The notes: a model not told the origin generated them from the sequence alone. 64,000 bases of DNA from Harmothoe impar (GCA_947462335.1 OX381718.1:38098976-38162975), one strand, 5' to 3'; numbered from the stretch's first letter, positions 51,795 to 62,284 are shown. Numbers and translations are program-made.

Positions 51795-51806
51795 GTCACG
51801 GCACCA
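51795..51806 (-). promoter_or_regulatory. Primer-binding site, tRNA-His type
   Basis: The plus strand here reads GTCACGGCACCA, the 3' end of animal tRNA-His (GTCACGGCA plus CCA), one base from the LTR edge. The minus-strand RNA would pair with that tRNA to prime minus-strand DNA synthesis. Identification rests on my knowledge of the conserved tRNA-His acceptor end. Confidence 0.75.
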
Positions 51807-51807
51807 A

Positions 51808-52353
51808 TGTAGTTGGTCTCTTACTACGTATGTAACACTTGAGTACAAAAACCAGACAAGGTAAATTAGACTTTAATATACGGCGACTTTATTGTAAAGG
51901 TAACTCTTGTGTATTATAGTACAAGTATAACCAGCGGATATACAAGATCAGAACAGATATATAATACAGTGGGGCAACCCTACAGCATAGAGTTAAGCCC
52001 GTGAGCACAGGGTGGTCATGTCACGACAGTCCCAAACCTGACTGACTTCCAATGGAGAAGTAGCCGTCTTATATACAGCGCTGCATAGCCACGTGACCGT
52101 ACTAGCAGCGCCACCTGTTAGATTTAGTTATGTAAAATGCTTATGTAACAACTACCGACGGTAACCGAAGGTGGTACCGGTACACTACCGTATAGATAAC
52201 CGAACTAGAGGAGTCGGTGTATGTAACGAACCGACGACACTAGTTAGATGAATAAAACAGTTATTAAACACAATAGAACCGTGTTGTCTTACATCATACA
52301 ACATACAATAGATATACAACAATAACAGTTAGACTTATAGTCAACCCGTTACA
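51808..52353 (-). repeat. 5' LTR of the gypsy-type element
   Basis: 546 bp, matching the other LTR by eye. On the minus strand TATATAAG at 52068-52075 marks the promoter and AATAAA (51888-51893) the poly(A) signal, so R lies between about 52045 and 51870. Confidence 0.97.
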
Positions 52354-54342
52354 ATACACACAGTTTCCAATACATGTACTTACATCTCCAGCATAGCGAA
52401 AAGTAGGGGAAAAGGAACCTGTGCCCTAATCTGAATTAAAGGAGGCTCAAATACTATTTTCTATATAATTCCAAACAAAACTTGGATATGATACATCATC
52501 CATAACAGCTTAGTCTCGAATAGCCAGAATTTCTGCAATTAGAGCGATAGTGAATCTTGACACCTGTTTAAGTTGACCAGCCATGCTGCTATCATTTAAT
52601 ACCAATATCCCACATCAATAGCAAAGAGTAGTCACCAGTCCCTCCTCCTCGGGCATGTTCCAACAAAATGGACGTGCCCCCACCCATTAGCACACCTATA
52701 GCTGCCAGCAGAAGCCTGGTGGGTGAAGGACAGACCTCCAGTCTACACCAGGGAGCTGTACCCAGGTCTGTCTCCATAAAGAGCTCCATTCACCGCACAC
52801 TTTGCTGCCCCTGATGCTACCAATATTTGTTGAGACCACCGACTATTCAAACAGGGATGATACCTCGCAGATCATGTCATGGTTTTATAAGGTTGTTTTT
52901 ATTCACCAGATCATACCCCAGGATACTTAAGGGGATCAGAGAGGTTGGGGTTGCATGAACAGGAGGGTATTGTGGGGGGAAAACGTTACAATAATTCATT
53001 TAAAGCAGTGTATGGAATATCTACTCCCACTGAGGAATGGGGAGGGGGATCAAAGTTATTAAGGTGGGGTTTGATGTAACAACATGTGCATTAAGTTAAC
53101 TGGCCCAGGTAATTTTGATAGGTTCTACTCGGCCATACTATTAGCTACTATTAGGGATAATTGTGGGTAATTGTTCCTCATGATCACGAATATAGTCATA
53201 TGTTAACAAACAGCTTGTTGATATTTCTGGGGTTAATAATAAGCCCTTGCACTATTATTGTTTTAATTTAACACAGACAACAACGCGTTTAGAATAAACA
53301 GGATATCCAAGGCAAAGTCAGCTACATACATGAACGTGGTCTTTAACCGCAGCAGGTGTCGCCACCTGCCGTAAGAACAACACACTACTTGGAGTCACTT
53401 GTGGATTATATTGTGAAAATACATGAGACTTACAAGGGTAAAGACAAATGGAAATAATTTACCAATTTGAAATCGACCTGAATCAAGTAACATGCAAATG
53501 TTAAGCATGTTCAAGAGTACACATGTTTTGTTTTGTATTTAATTTTTCAGATACTCGAACAGTCCATATACAGCACCTCAAGAGTAAACTGGCTTAAACT
53601 CTTCCTATTTAGGCCTACATCCCCCATATCTAGGAGAATGTGCTTGATGATATTATTGACAAATGTTATAAATAGTATGCCAATGGTTATGACACGTTCT
53701 ATCTGAAACATTAAGGGAGAGACCCAGTCAAGTGCCATCACTGGATTGCTATTGCTAAGCAGATACTGGACCCAACACAAACTTCTATTAACGTCAAAAT
53801 ATCGTTTCGTTCACCAACGTTTTTCGCTAAACAATATGGAAGCGTGTTTTTTTTTATAAAGCTTGAGGTTTAAACGGTTTTTTTCTAATACCAATTAGTT
53901 CTTTGCTCTGTGGGTATATATATATATATATATATATATTTAACCAATAATGTATGAATATCACCGAACGCAGGGTGTGTATACTTGAATAACGAACCGA
54001 GGTGCGTAGCACCGAGGTTTGTTATTCATGAATACACACCCTAAGTTCGGTGATATTCATATATTATTAGGTTTATTATACGATATTTCCATTCAAATGT
54101 CTTTATTTACCTTATATTCGTCCTAATTTCGCCATTTTGAAGGATTATTGACTGAATATCACTCGTACAGCAGTAGCGCCATGTTGTTTTGAGCTCCCAC
54201 CAACCCTGCTCGCTGATTGGTGGAGCGGGGTGACGTCATATCCTCAATCTCCAACACTGAGTTCAACATAGAATTTGTGAGGGGGCCAGCTTGGGGCTAT
54301 GTTATATACTAACCAGCGTTTCCCTCCGCATTCACCACAGCC
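52354..54342. other. Noncoding stretch after the LTR element
   Basis: Starts with the ATAC target duplicate. No gene is supported. Contains a short (TA)n at 53923-53938 and the hairpin at 53942-54071. Confidence 0.55.
53942..54071. repeat. Foldback hairpin next to a (TA)n tract
   Basis: The left arm (TGAATATCACCGAACGCAGG and onward) pairs with the right arm (CCTAAGTTCGGTGATATTCA), with GGTGTGTAT.CTTGAATAAC/GTTATTCATGAATACACACC inside. Arms are about 57 bp. The (TA)n at 53923-53938 lies immediately to the left. Confidence 0.85.
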
Positions 54343-54412
54343 GGATAGGCATGGCAGCTAGCGTCTCCGCCTCACACACCAAGGGTACCTGGATCGATCC
54401 TGGGTGGAAACG
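54343..54412 (+). repeat. tRNA-derived SINE head or tRNA pseudogene (1)
   Basis: A-box-like TGGCAGCTAGCG (54352-54363) and a perfect B box GGATCGATCC (54391-54400) at pol III promoter spacing. The cloverleaf is not fully pairable, so this is a relic or SINE 5' end, not a tRNA gene. Confidence 0.45.
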
Positions 54413-54649
54413 AACCTTTTTCAAAATGCCTATTTCTATGTGAAAAAAAATCCCTAGAATTATTTTAACGAAAGGCTAAGTAAAGTCCAACTTCTACCTT
54501 TATAGTAAAAAAGAAATTAGAAAAAAATTTGGATTTTCAAAGAAACTATACCAAAAAATGCATTTTCTTCTGTAACTCGGTAAATAATGGTCCTACAGGG
54601 CTGGAAATCCGCCTGTAGACTCCTTGTTTCGCCACCCACCTCTACCAGC

Positions 54650-54722
54650 GCCTTCACGGCGTGGTGGTTAGCACATCGGACTTCAAGTCTTGATGTAGCG
54701 TGTTCGAGTCTCCATAGAACCT
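54650..54722 (+). repeat. tRNA-derived SINE head or tRNA pseudogene (2)
   Basis: A-box-like GTGGTGGTTAGCACATCGG, an anticodon-type hairpin GGACTTCAAGTCT, and B box GTTCGAGTC (54702-54710) in tRNA order and spacing. The acceptor stem does not pair convincingly. Confidence 0.45.
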
Positions 54723-54898
54723 CGGATTTTATGGCTGTCGAGAGTTCCGACAGAATCGTTCTGATATCCGGTAACTCATTACAAATCGTTCTGATATCCA
54801 GAATATCAGCACGATTTCACCTTGCCAAGTGTGCGGTATGCAGGAATATCAGAACGGGAATATCACCTAAAAAGCACGATCAGAGCCAAGATCGTATA

Positions 54899-54936
<38 letters not shown>

Positions 54937-54953
54937 ACTATATATATATATAT
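54899..54953. repeat. (TA)n microsatellite, two blocks
   Basis: Two TA blocks separated by GAAAC. Confidence 0.95.
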
Positions 54954-55026
54954 ATCCAAAATATAGAGCTTGCAAAGACCTAATCGAGAGTTCCAAAATA
55001 ACCTTCTTCATCTAGACTTCATCAAC

Positions 55027-55143
55027 AGTAGGGACCTTTAGCAACCACGTAAAAGCTCATTAAACGCAGACATATCCTATCATTTCAGCACTGCTACGTC
55101 TGCGTTTTATAAGCTTTTACGTGGTTTGCTAAAGGTCCCTACT
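55027..55143. repeat. Foldback hairpin family F2, full copy
   Basis: AGTAGGGACCTTTAGCAACC at the left pairs with GGTTTGCTAAAGGTCCCTACT at the right apart from one extra base, and ACGTAAAAGCT/AGCTTTTACGT continue the stem. A truncated relative lies at 58529-58585. Confidence 0.85.
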
Positions 55144-55164
55144 TGGGCCGTTGGTGGAGGGGTC

Positions 55165-55345
55165 CCCATGTTGCATGTCGATTTTAGGAAATGACCATGT
55201 CGCATGTCTATGTCGCTTGATAATGCTCATGTCCCATGTCAATTTTAAGAACTGTCCATTTCCCATGCCACTATCAGTAGGAGCCTCATGTCGCATGTCG
55301 ACTTTAAGAAATGCCCACGTCACCATATCGAATTTAGGGATTTGG
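55165..55345. repeat. CATGTCGCATGTCGATTTTAA minisatellite-like repeat, locus 1
   Basis: Repeated CCATGTCGCATGTC and ATTTTAAGAAATG.CCATGTC units, diverged. The same units recur at 60730-61060. Confidence 0.75.
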
Positions 55346-55407
55346 AGCCATCCTATTGAAGTCCTGTTTGACTTTGAGATACACCTCCTTGCCAAAAAGC
55401 ATGAATC

Positions 55408-55499
55408 TCCCGCGGGCCGGAGTCGAACCAGCGACCTAAGGATGTCAGGTGTGTGTGACTAACTACAGTCCTCCGCTCTACCAACTGAGCTATCACGGG
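55408..55499 (-). tRNA. tRNA-Tyr (GTA) with 19-nt intron, copy 1
   Basis: The minus strand gives a standard tRNA-Tyr body: D arm TAGCTCAGTTGG, anticodon GTA, intron of 19 nt after position 37 (TTAGTCACACACACCTGAC), T arm GCTGGTTCGACTCCGGC, discriminator A. A T run suited to pol III termination follows (A run on plus, 55394-55398). The acceptor stem pairs except position 7, where A faces C66. Copy 2 has U there and pairs fully, so this copy may be slightly weakened. Confidence 0.95.
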
Positions 55500-55866
55500 G
55501 ATCGACACGAATCATGCCCAGTAACAATGGGTTATAACTACAGCCATCATTGTCAGTCCTGACCCACATCCTAAATACATAAATATGTATTATAGAGAGG
55601 GCATGGAAGGTGGTGACTGTCCTATATCTCCACATGACACTGGTTGCAGCAGCAGTGTAAAAGTCATTTGAAGTATACGGCACTCTACCCATCTGGTAAA
55701 CAGCAATGCTATATAGCTAAATGAAGGATTTCCCCATCAAATGATATGTTTGGTGCGGGGTGAATAGGGAACTTTGGCAAACCTAATATAGCTCATATCT
55801 TTCATATTCCAATTGAACAGTTAAGTCAAATAGGAGCTGCCTACACCTGCTCTGCACTTCATCCAG

Positions 55867-55940
55867 GTCTCTGTGGCGCAATCGGCTAGCGCGTTAGACT
55901 GTTAATCTAAAGGTTGGTGGTTCGAGCCCACCCAGGGACG
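55867..55940 (+). tRNA. tRNA-Asn (GTT), copy 1
   Basis: 74-nt cloverleaf: acceptor GTCTCTG/CAGGGAC (allowing one G-U), anticodon loop ACTGTTAATC, T arm GGTGGTTCGAGCCCACC, discriminator G. TTTT at 55945-55948 is a pol III terminator. Identical to copy 2. Divergent from tRNA-Tyr copy 1, 367 bp away. Confidence 0.96.
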
Positions 55941-55949
55941 AAGGTTTTG

Positions 55950-57878
55950 TCCTTGTAACAACTTTGATGTCTCCTATATTACCCCTGCAGAACTTACCTT
56001 GTTGGCCCAACAGAATTCAGACGTAAGTTATTTCACCCATGAATTTATTTACCATCATGTTATTGTAAATATGTAATAACCATAATTTGTCCACTCAACA
56101 CTGTGATACCATGCTACTTGTAAAAATGTTGTACTATACTTATGAATGCCGAAAAATATGATAATATTGTATTACTATAGCTGAAATAAGATTATATTCG
56201 ATTGACCAACAAAATAGTGAAATAGGCGGACCGCAAGAGTGGCATACATAATACAATGAAACTTATATGATATCTTTATCAATAGGTGATAACTATGATT
56301 ATTACATAATGTTACATATCACATGCTTGGGGAAAGATACTGTAGCGTAATAGTAGTATATGGTCAACTCCCACGAAAACGGAGCACAGGGTCGAAATAG
56401 CTTCTATAAATCTCAGGTATAGGTAATAGATAGACTATGGTTATGAAAAGGTATGTAGAATTAACCACAGCTTGCTGGTAGGGCCAGAAGAGGGCGAAGC
56501 CCAAGTCGCCCTACCAGCAAGCTGTGGTTAATTCTAATACCCTTTTCCAAGGTTTGAAATGCTATGTCTTAGCCCTCCACCGTGGGTTAATCATAGTTGA
56601 TGGATACAAGCCATTCATTACTGGAAGATACACATGATGGGACTTACTGAAAAGAGTACCTTGGCAAAAAAACATATACCGACTATTCTTAGGCATATAC
56701 CAAAGAGCAAATAATACTAATAGGTTACCATTGTCCCCTGTTAAAGAAAATGTCTCAAAATACCCAAAAATGGTGCTAATATTACTTGGAGTGTAGCTCC
56801 AACATGCATCAACTCAGATTATTCTGTAAACTTTGAATAGTTTATGTAATGGTTGATAAACAAAGTCCTTTTCATTGGATTACTGCAGATTTCTGGTAAT
56901 GTATGGCCTGTGGTGCCCCTTGGTGGATGGTGCACCCAGTGTACACTCCACTATTATCACCTAAGACCATGTTAACCACTAACCCCCTGGAGCTTTTACT
57001 CATGATTAGATATCTTCCAAATTCAACATGGATATCGGGAAAAACACATAGAAAAATATAGGCCCTTATGGAGTCGAAAAACATTTTCTGGTAAGTGAAA
57101 TGTGGTTTCATCTGTGATTAAGTAAATAGGGTTTGAGTGGGCTATGTGGACTGTGCACTCCATCCACCAGGGGGCTCCATGGGCTTCTGGGGGAGAGGGA
57201 ATTGGCCAGTGGACCCTCTTAGTATTCTTTGTTGTTTGCATATATACGGCATAGTCCTAAAACTCCTCTTTCCCACTAGACTACATGCATGTACATTTGT
57301 ACTCTGATTCTTAAACTGTGCTGCACAATTGGTCGATTTATCGTAGATATCAGGGGCTCCGCCCCAGAACCCCTATTTCTTTCTTTTTCTTCTTTGTTAA
57401 ACTGATAATATGCCTATAACCAGTCTCTCAAAATCCCTGCTATAACCAAACCTATAACAACAACTACCCCTTCTACTGGGCAAGAGAGATTGTGTCGCAA
57501 TTGTGTCGAGATTGTGTCGCAATCTAGTGGGATAGAACGGTATTACGACTAGGAGGTATATGCCTAAATTCACATTCAGGCAAGTGAAATGGAAAAAATG
57601 ATTTCCTCGTAAGATGCTGTGTGAAGTGACAAGGCCATGCACAGGGCAGTCCCATCAACTCCAAGGCCTTGCAAATTACATAATCTAACAATACTTGAGG
57701 GTGTGGGGGCATGCCCCCCCCCCCTCCAACAAAAAAAGAAGGTTAGGAAAATCTAGAAGCCAGGTGAAAACCCTCAGATTTCCGCAGAGATTTCACTCCT
57801 GCTATTAAGACTATCCAGTACATGTATATGTTTTTTGTCAAGGCACTGTATTCAGCTATTTCCTTCTTGCAGAAGATG
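55950..57878. other. Noncoding stretch between the tRNA pairs
   Basis: No gene is supported. Holds the second copy of foldback family F1 (56422-56598) and a loosely inverted pair of GTGC.CTCCA.CCA segments at about 56895-57185. Confidence 0.55.
56422..56598 (-). mobile_element. Foldback element family F1, copy 2
   Basis: Read on the minus strand it is colinear with 20790-21006: outer segment CCCACGGTGGAGGGCTAAGACA, then the arms with ATTAACCACAGCTTGCTGG, loop GGGCGACTTGGGC, and the end GTCTATCTATTAC. About 44 bp of the copy 1 left arm, between CACCTTGG and AAAAGG, is missing here. Confidence 0.85.
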
Positions 57879-57904
57879 CACCTCCTTACCAAAAATCTTG
57901 AATC

Positions 57905-57995
57905 TCCCGCGAGCCGGAGTCGAACCAGCGACCTAAGGATGTCAGGTGTGTGTGACTACTACAGTCCTCCGCTCTACCAACTGAGCTATCACGGG
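57905..57995 (-). tRNA. tRNA-Tyr (GTA) with 18-nt intron, copy 2
   Basis: Same structure as copy 1, with a fully paired acceptor stem (A7 with U66). The intron is one base shorter (TAGTCACACACACCTGAC). A plus-strand A run at 57891-57895 provides the terminator. The flanks also match copy 1, so the whole region was duplicated. Confidence 0.95.
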
Positions 57996-58262
57996 GATCG
58001 ACACGCATCATGCCCAGTAACAATGGGTTATAACTACAGCCATCATTGTCAGTCCTGACCCACATCCTAAATACTTAAATATGTATTACAGAGAGGGCAT
58101 GGAAGGTGACATGACACTGGTTGCAGCAGCAGTGTAAAAGGCATTTGAAGTATATGTCACACTACCCATCTGTCAAACAGTAATGCTATATACCTAAATG
58201 AAGAATTTTCCTGTCAAATGATATACTTGATGCTGGCTAAAGAGGGAACTTCAGCAAACCTA

Positions 58263-58526
58263 CACTCAAAAAATAAACTTGTCTCCAGACTCTTCAAAGT
58301 GACGGTCATAAAATAAACGAGTCAAAAACTTGTCTAAGTGACAAGGAAGTGGGTCTTCTAGCTTGAGATAGAAGACCCACTTGGTATGTGCCAGCCCAAA
58401 ACCTGACATTTGCCAGCTCCAGATTCTATTTGTGGGATGGTAACCTGATACGTTAGACAACTTTTGACTCGTTTATTTTATGACAGTCACTTCGACCAGT
58501 CTGGAGACGAGTTTACTTTTTCAGTG
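58263..58526. mobile_element. 264-bp TA-flanked MITE inserted in tRNA unit 2
   Basis: The termini CACTCAAAAAATAAACTTG and CGAGTTTACTTTTTCAGTG are inverted repeats of about 28 bp with few mismatches, flanked by TA (58261-58262 and 58527-58528). A longer internal palindrome includes GTGGGTCTTCTAG and TAGAAGACCCAC. The corresponding place in tRNA unit 1 (near 55780) lacks it. Confidence 0.85.
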
Positions 58527-58528
58527 TA

Positions 58529-58585
58529 TTAGGGACCTTTAGCAACCACGTCATAGCTCATAAAACATCTGCATTTATTGAGCTA
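58529..58585. repeat. Foldback hairpin family F2, truncated copy
   Basis: TTAGGGACCTTTAGCAACCA followed by CGTCATAGCTCATAAAACATC resembles the left arm of 55027-55143; the right arm is absent. Confidence 0.65.
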
Positions 58586-58637
58586 AATTGGGTAAGTCAA
58601 TTAGGACCTGCCTACACCTGCTCTGCACTTCATCCAG

Positions 58638-58711
58638 GTCTCTGTGGCGCAATCGGCTAGCGCGTTAGACTGTTAATCTAAAGGTTGGTGGTTCGAGCCC
58701 ACCCAGGGACG
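58638..58711 (+). tRNA. tRNA-Asn (GTT), copy 2
   Basis: Identical 74-nt sequence to 55867-55940, with the same flanking GACGAAGGTTTTGTCCTTG; TTTT at 58716-58719. It lies 642 bp from tRNA-Tyr copy 2 instead of 367 bp, because of the MITE insertion between them. Confidence 0.96.
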
Positions 58712-59306
58712 AAGGTTTTGTCCTTGTTTGCTGTCTCCTATATTACCCCTGCAGAACTTAACTTTGTTGCCCAGAATTCAGAAATCAAGTTCACCGGGAA
58801 CTACAGAAAAAATACTATAGCATTTTAATGGGCATATATTAAAATCAACATGCGACATGGGAACGCCCCCCCCCCCTATCAAGACCCCCACTGTATCTGT
58901 AAGTCAATCCAAAGAACCATGGTCCGAACACCAGTCAGGCTATGTATCAGTGCAAGAACTATTTGATTTCCCCCCTTTGCTTTTCTAACTTATTTCAAAC
59001 ATAAATCTATCTGTAGACCTATTTACACTGAAAATTCCGGGGGTTAGTCAATGCTAATATATCTTAGTCAAAACCACTAACTTATCAGCATTATCAAATC
59101 GAACCAAGATTTTGCTAAACTATGACTAACTTTTTACTAACCAGCTACGCACAGGAACTCCACACCAGGTGACAGCACAAGCAAATTATGAGATATTTAT
59201 CAATATGATGAGATTGTAATTGCACTTGTTATCATGCTTAGAGGTAACCTTTTCTAATATTAAATATGATATGGAGTGTAACTTAATATACGTATGTATC
59301 TACTTA

Positions 59307-59701
59307 GGCCACTCAAAAAAAAAAATTGTTTCTCATCACCAAGCAGTGAAAAATATGACGAGGGCGTTTTTTATTTTAACTTTTTTTTTTTTTACTTGAA
59401 GCTGAAATACATAGGGAAATTGGAATTTTTCGCAGGGAAATTGGAATTTTCGCTATAAATTTTCACACTTTAGTAATTCAGAGTTTATTGATCATCAAAA
59501 GTTGTTATAATGCAAGTTATTACCAGCGGACTGCATTGCTGACAGCATAAGCTTTAATTTGATACCAAATTTGGCTATATTTTTCCAATTTTAACATTTT
59601 TTTCATCAAAAATGTTTACAAAAAATAAAAAAAGTTTTCCCCAGATCATGATTTTTATGATGCGCGCGGTGATGAGAAACAACTTTTTTTTTTGAGTGGC
59701 C
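59307..59701. mobile_element. 395-bp PIF/Harbinger-like MITE
   Basis: GGCCACTCAAAAAAAAAAA with TTGTTTCTCATCACC at the left is the inverse of GGTGATGAGAAACAAC with TTTTTTTTTTGAGTGGCC at the right (about 35-bp TIRs). TTA lies directly outside both ends, the Harbinger-type three-base duplication. The interior is AT-rich and noncoding. Confidence 0.88.
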
Positions 59702-59978
59702 TTAGCCAGATTTTTTTTATAACTGATCAGCCTATTCCAATGAGGTTTTCTGCATGGGACACCTTTTTTGTGTTTTTGAAAAATGCATATATCAAAGACA
59801 GACTCAAGTCTCTATATGGCCACTTCTACAGAACATTAATTGTTATGTAGACAAACTGGCTTCAATCAATGGAGTTACCATTGCACAGGTAACTCATGCT
59901 GTGGTTGTTGCATATCAACCAGGGCCATGCCACTGACTGGTAATACATGTAGATGTACTAGTCACTAATGAATGACTA

Positions 59979-60134
59979 CCGTAAATTCCTGCATGTAACT
60001 TGTGGGTTATACTAGAACCAAACCTCTAGTGCAGGTTATACAATATTATCAGGTATATGGGCGGGTAATACAAGGGTTTTTGAAGGAAGGCCCCTACAGT
60101 ACTAAAATCACAACTTTCAAGCCCTAGGTAGAGG
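59979..60134 (-). mobile_element. Mariner-like MITE (CGGTAAATTCCC family), truncated copy
   Basis: CCGTAAATTCCTGCATGTAA, then CCAAACCTCTAGTGC and ACTAAAATCACAA match, in reverse, the right part of 61978-62204. The copy stops where the GGGAGTG-family element begins at 60138. Confidence 0.75.
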
Positions 60135-60137
60135 TTA

Positions 60138-60310
60138 GGGAGTGCTCATTTTTTAACAACAGGGGGGGGTGGTGGATTTGGGGGGGGGGGGGTAAAAAAT
60201 GTAGACCCCTCTTGGGGGGGGTCAAAAAAATTCAACCTGTTTTGAGGGAAAAAGCCCGCGCGTTACTATGCAACAAAGGGGCGCGAACGCGCGCAATTTT
60301 CGGCCTACCG
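60138..60310 (-). mobile_element. GGGAGTGTT family MITE, copy 2 (truncated)
   Basis: Starts TTA|GGGAGTGCTCATTTTTT with G-rich runs, and contains CGCGCGTTACTATGCAACAAA, matching in reverse the CGCGTTACTATAGATC part of 27891-28209. The far end is not recognisable. Confidence 0.65.
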
Positions 60311-60729
60311 ACCCTACGATTTCTATCCATGTTACCTGAAACTAACCTCTTTTTTTTGGCCTTACCGCATCGACAAGAGCAGTAGGCAATATTAGGCTAT
60401 AGGCCTACCCACAGATAGTCTATGAATTTATCTTTCCAAAACTGAAAGAATTTTGTAAATATTCCAACTAGAACTAACTTGTTGTTTTAAAATGAGGCAT
60501 ATACGTGTACCAATATTTAGGGGAATTTACTTCCGAATGTAATTTTGATGACCAATCCATCACATCCATTGATGATCCAATCGCCTACCACAGTTCTGAA
60601 CATTTAGATCTACGGTACTAGTATGTAGTAGTAGGCGACGGTACTAGGCCTAGTGCCTATAGGCACAGAATCCCCGCACGGGAATGTCGCTACCAACTTT
60701 TAAAACAACGGTATATTTTAATATTTTAA

Positions 60730-61060
60730 TATTTTAATGGCCACATGTCACATGTCACTAAGGAAAAGGCCATGTCACTAGTGTCACTAAGGGGAAAATG
60801 CATGGGCACCCTAATTGTCACAATGGGGCCGCAGGCCCCGGAAAATTTTGGAATTTGGCTACCCACAAGGACGAAATTTGAAAAGTGAGAATTTTTTATT
60901 CATGACTCATGTCAGTAAGCCCCATGTCGCATGTCAATTTTAAGAAATGACCATGTCACATGTCACTTAACTGGCCATGTCCCATGTCGATTTTAAGAAA
61001 TGACCATGTCGCCATGTCGATTTTAAGAAATGGCCATGTCGCCATGTCGATTTTAGGGGT
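60730..61060. repeat. CATGTCGCATGTCGATTTTAA minisatellite-like repeat, locus 2
   Basis: At least six diverged units of CCATGTC(G/A)CATGTC and GATTTTAAGAAATG, the last two nearly identical (about 61005-61060). Same unit as 55165-55345. Confidence 0.75.
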
Positions 61061-61116
61061 CTATACCCATCAAAATAGTGACTTACTGACTACCTAGCTG
61101 CATCTCCCCTAGATTA

Positions 61117-61265
61117 AGGGAGTGTTCATTATTTATGGCCGGGGGGGGTGAGCATTTGAGGGGGGGGGGCAATTTTTTTTAGGGGTATTCAAAGGGGGGG
61201 GGGGCCTTTTTTTTTTTACCCTATTCTTAGGGGGGGCCTTTTTTTTGGGGGGGTATTCCTAAAAA
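61117..61265. mobile_element. GGGAGTGTT family MITE, copy 3 (partial)
   Basis: TTAAGGGAGTGTTCATTATTT followed by G-rich runs at 61141-61215 resembles the left end of 27891-28209. No right end found. Confidence 0.55.
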
Positions 61266-61579
61266 TGCCGCGAATTTAGTACGTTGAAATATCGTGAATT
61301 TTGGTAACAGCCTGTGTTATATTTTACCAAATTATGTCAATATTTTCAAAAAATGTTTAAATTTTCCTCAAACTCCCAGCAAATTTCTCACTGCATCACT
61401 TTTGACGCTCAGAATAGCCCACCGTTTTGTCAGTCTTCAAAAAATTGCTGGCCTCATGTAAGCACTGAGGGTATGGGAGCTTCCAATTTATAAGCTGAGG
61501 TTTGACTATTATCACTCACCAGCGAGGATCATGAGACTTTTACACTAAAACATGTTACGAATGGATGTATTTGTTGCAA

Positions 61580-61730
61580 GGGGGCCGTCCATAAATGATG
61601 TCACGCTTTTTTGGCCCCTTTTTGACCCCCCCTCCCCCCCATGTCACGCTTTGTCACGTTTTGCTTGACCCCCCCTCCAGGCGTGACGTCACAGAAGCAG
61701 ATACCCCCCCCCCCCCCCTTGATCGAAATA
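61580..61730. repeat. GGGCCGTCCATAAATGATGTC-type repeat fragment
   Basis: GGGGCCGTCCATAAATGA and GTCACGCTTTTTT, with repeated TGTCACGCTTTG and GACCCCCCCTCC segments. It looks like one end of a MITE; the other end is not evident. Confidence 0.4.
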
Positions 61731-61977
61731 AGATGTGCACCTAAGGGATCGTGTGTACTATTTAAATGGCTACATGTGTACAAAATTTGCTCCTACATTT
61801 TTTATTGTTTTATTTTTGTTCAATTTATCATTAAATCTTGTGAATAAGCAGTGTGTGGCTTATAGGATTATTCATAAAAGCACAGCTCATAACCCATACC
61901 GTACCATTGCCATGTGCCTGCTCTTAAAAGAGTGCTGACCTTGAATAAGCACCTGAAGGGTCTACAAATCTTTAGTA

Positions 61978-62204
61978 CGGTAAATTCCCGCATATGACCC
62001 GCACCTCCCGTATAACCCGCCCCCCCCCCAACTTTGGGAGAATCCCGAAACGCGCACCTGGGGTCTGAAAATTGTGATTTTAGTATTATTCTATTCTTTC
62101 AAAAATCCTCATATTACCCGCACTTAGACTTTGAGAAGATTGTATAACCCGCACTAGAGGTTTGGTTTGCCTATAACCGGTGGGTTATATGTGGGAATTT
62201 ACGG
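61978..62204. mobile_element. 227-bp TA-flanked MITE (CGGTAAATTCCC family)
   Basis: Left GGTAAATTCCCGCATAT and right ATATGTGGGAATTTAC are inverted repeats, flanked by TA (61976-61977 and 62205-62206). Internal repeats of TATAACCCGC are characteristic. A truncated inverse copy is at 59979. Confidence 0.82.
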
Positions 62205-62284
62205 TAAGTGCCAAAACAGGACCTTGGATAACATCCTCTCTTGAAAAAGGGCCTGGGGTATCACCACGCACAAATGGATACAAT

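Larger units (their letters stand above)
35573..52353 (-). mobile_element. Ty3/gypsy-type LTR retrotransposon, host of a nested element
   Basis: Two 546-bp direct repeats with TG...CA ends (35573-36118 and 51808-52353) bound the element, and ATAC flanks it on both sides (35569-35572 and 52354-52357). Read on the minus strand the order is 5' LTR, primer site, gag, protease, RT-RNase H-integrase, an extra 803-codon frame, polypurine tract, 3' LTR. The RT-RNase H-integrase order defines the Ty3/gypsy group. I see no difference between the LTRs by eye, so insertion is recent. About 5.33 kb is a later plus-strand insertion (36574-41905); without it the element is about 11.4 kb, long for the group because of the extra frame. 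The protease-RT junction is damaged, so this copy is probably not autonomous. Confidence 0.97.
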
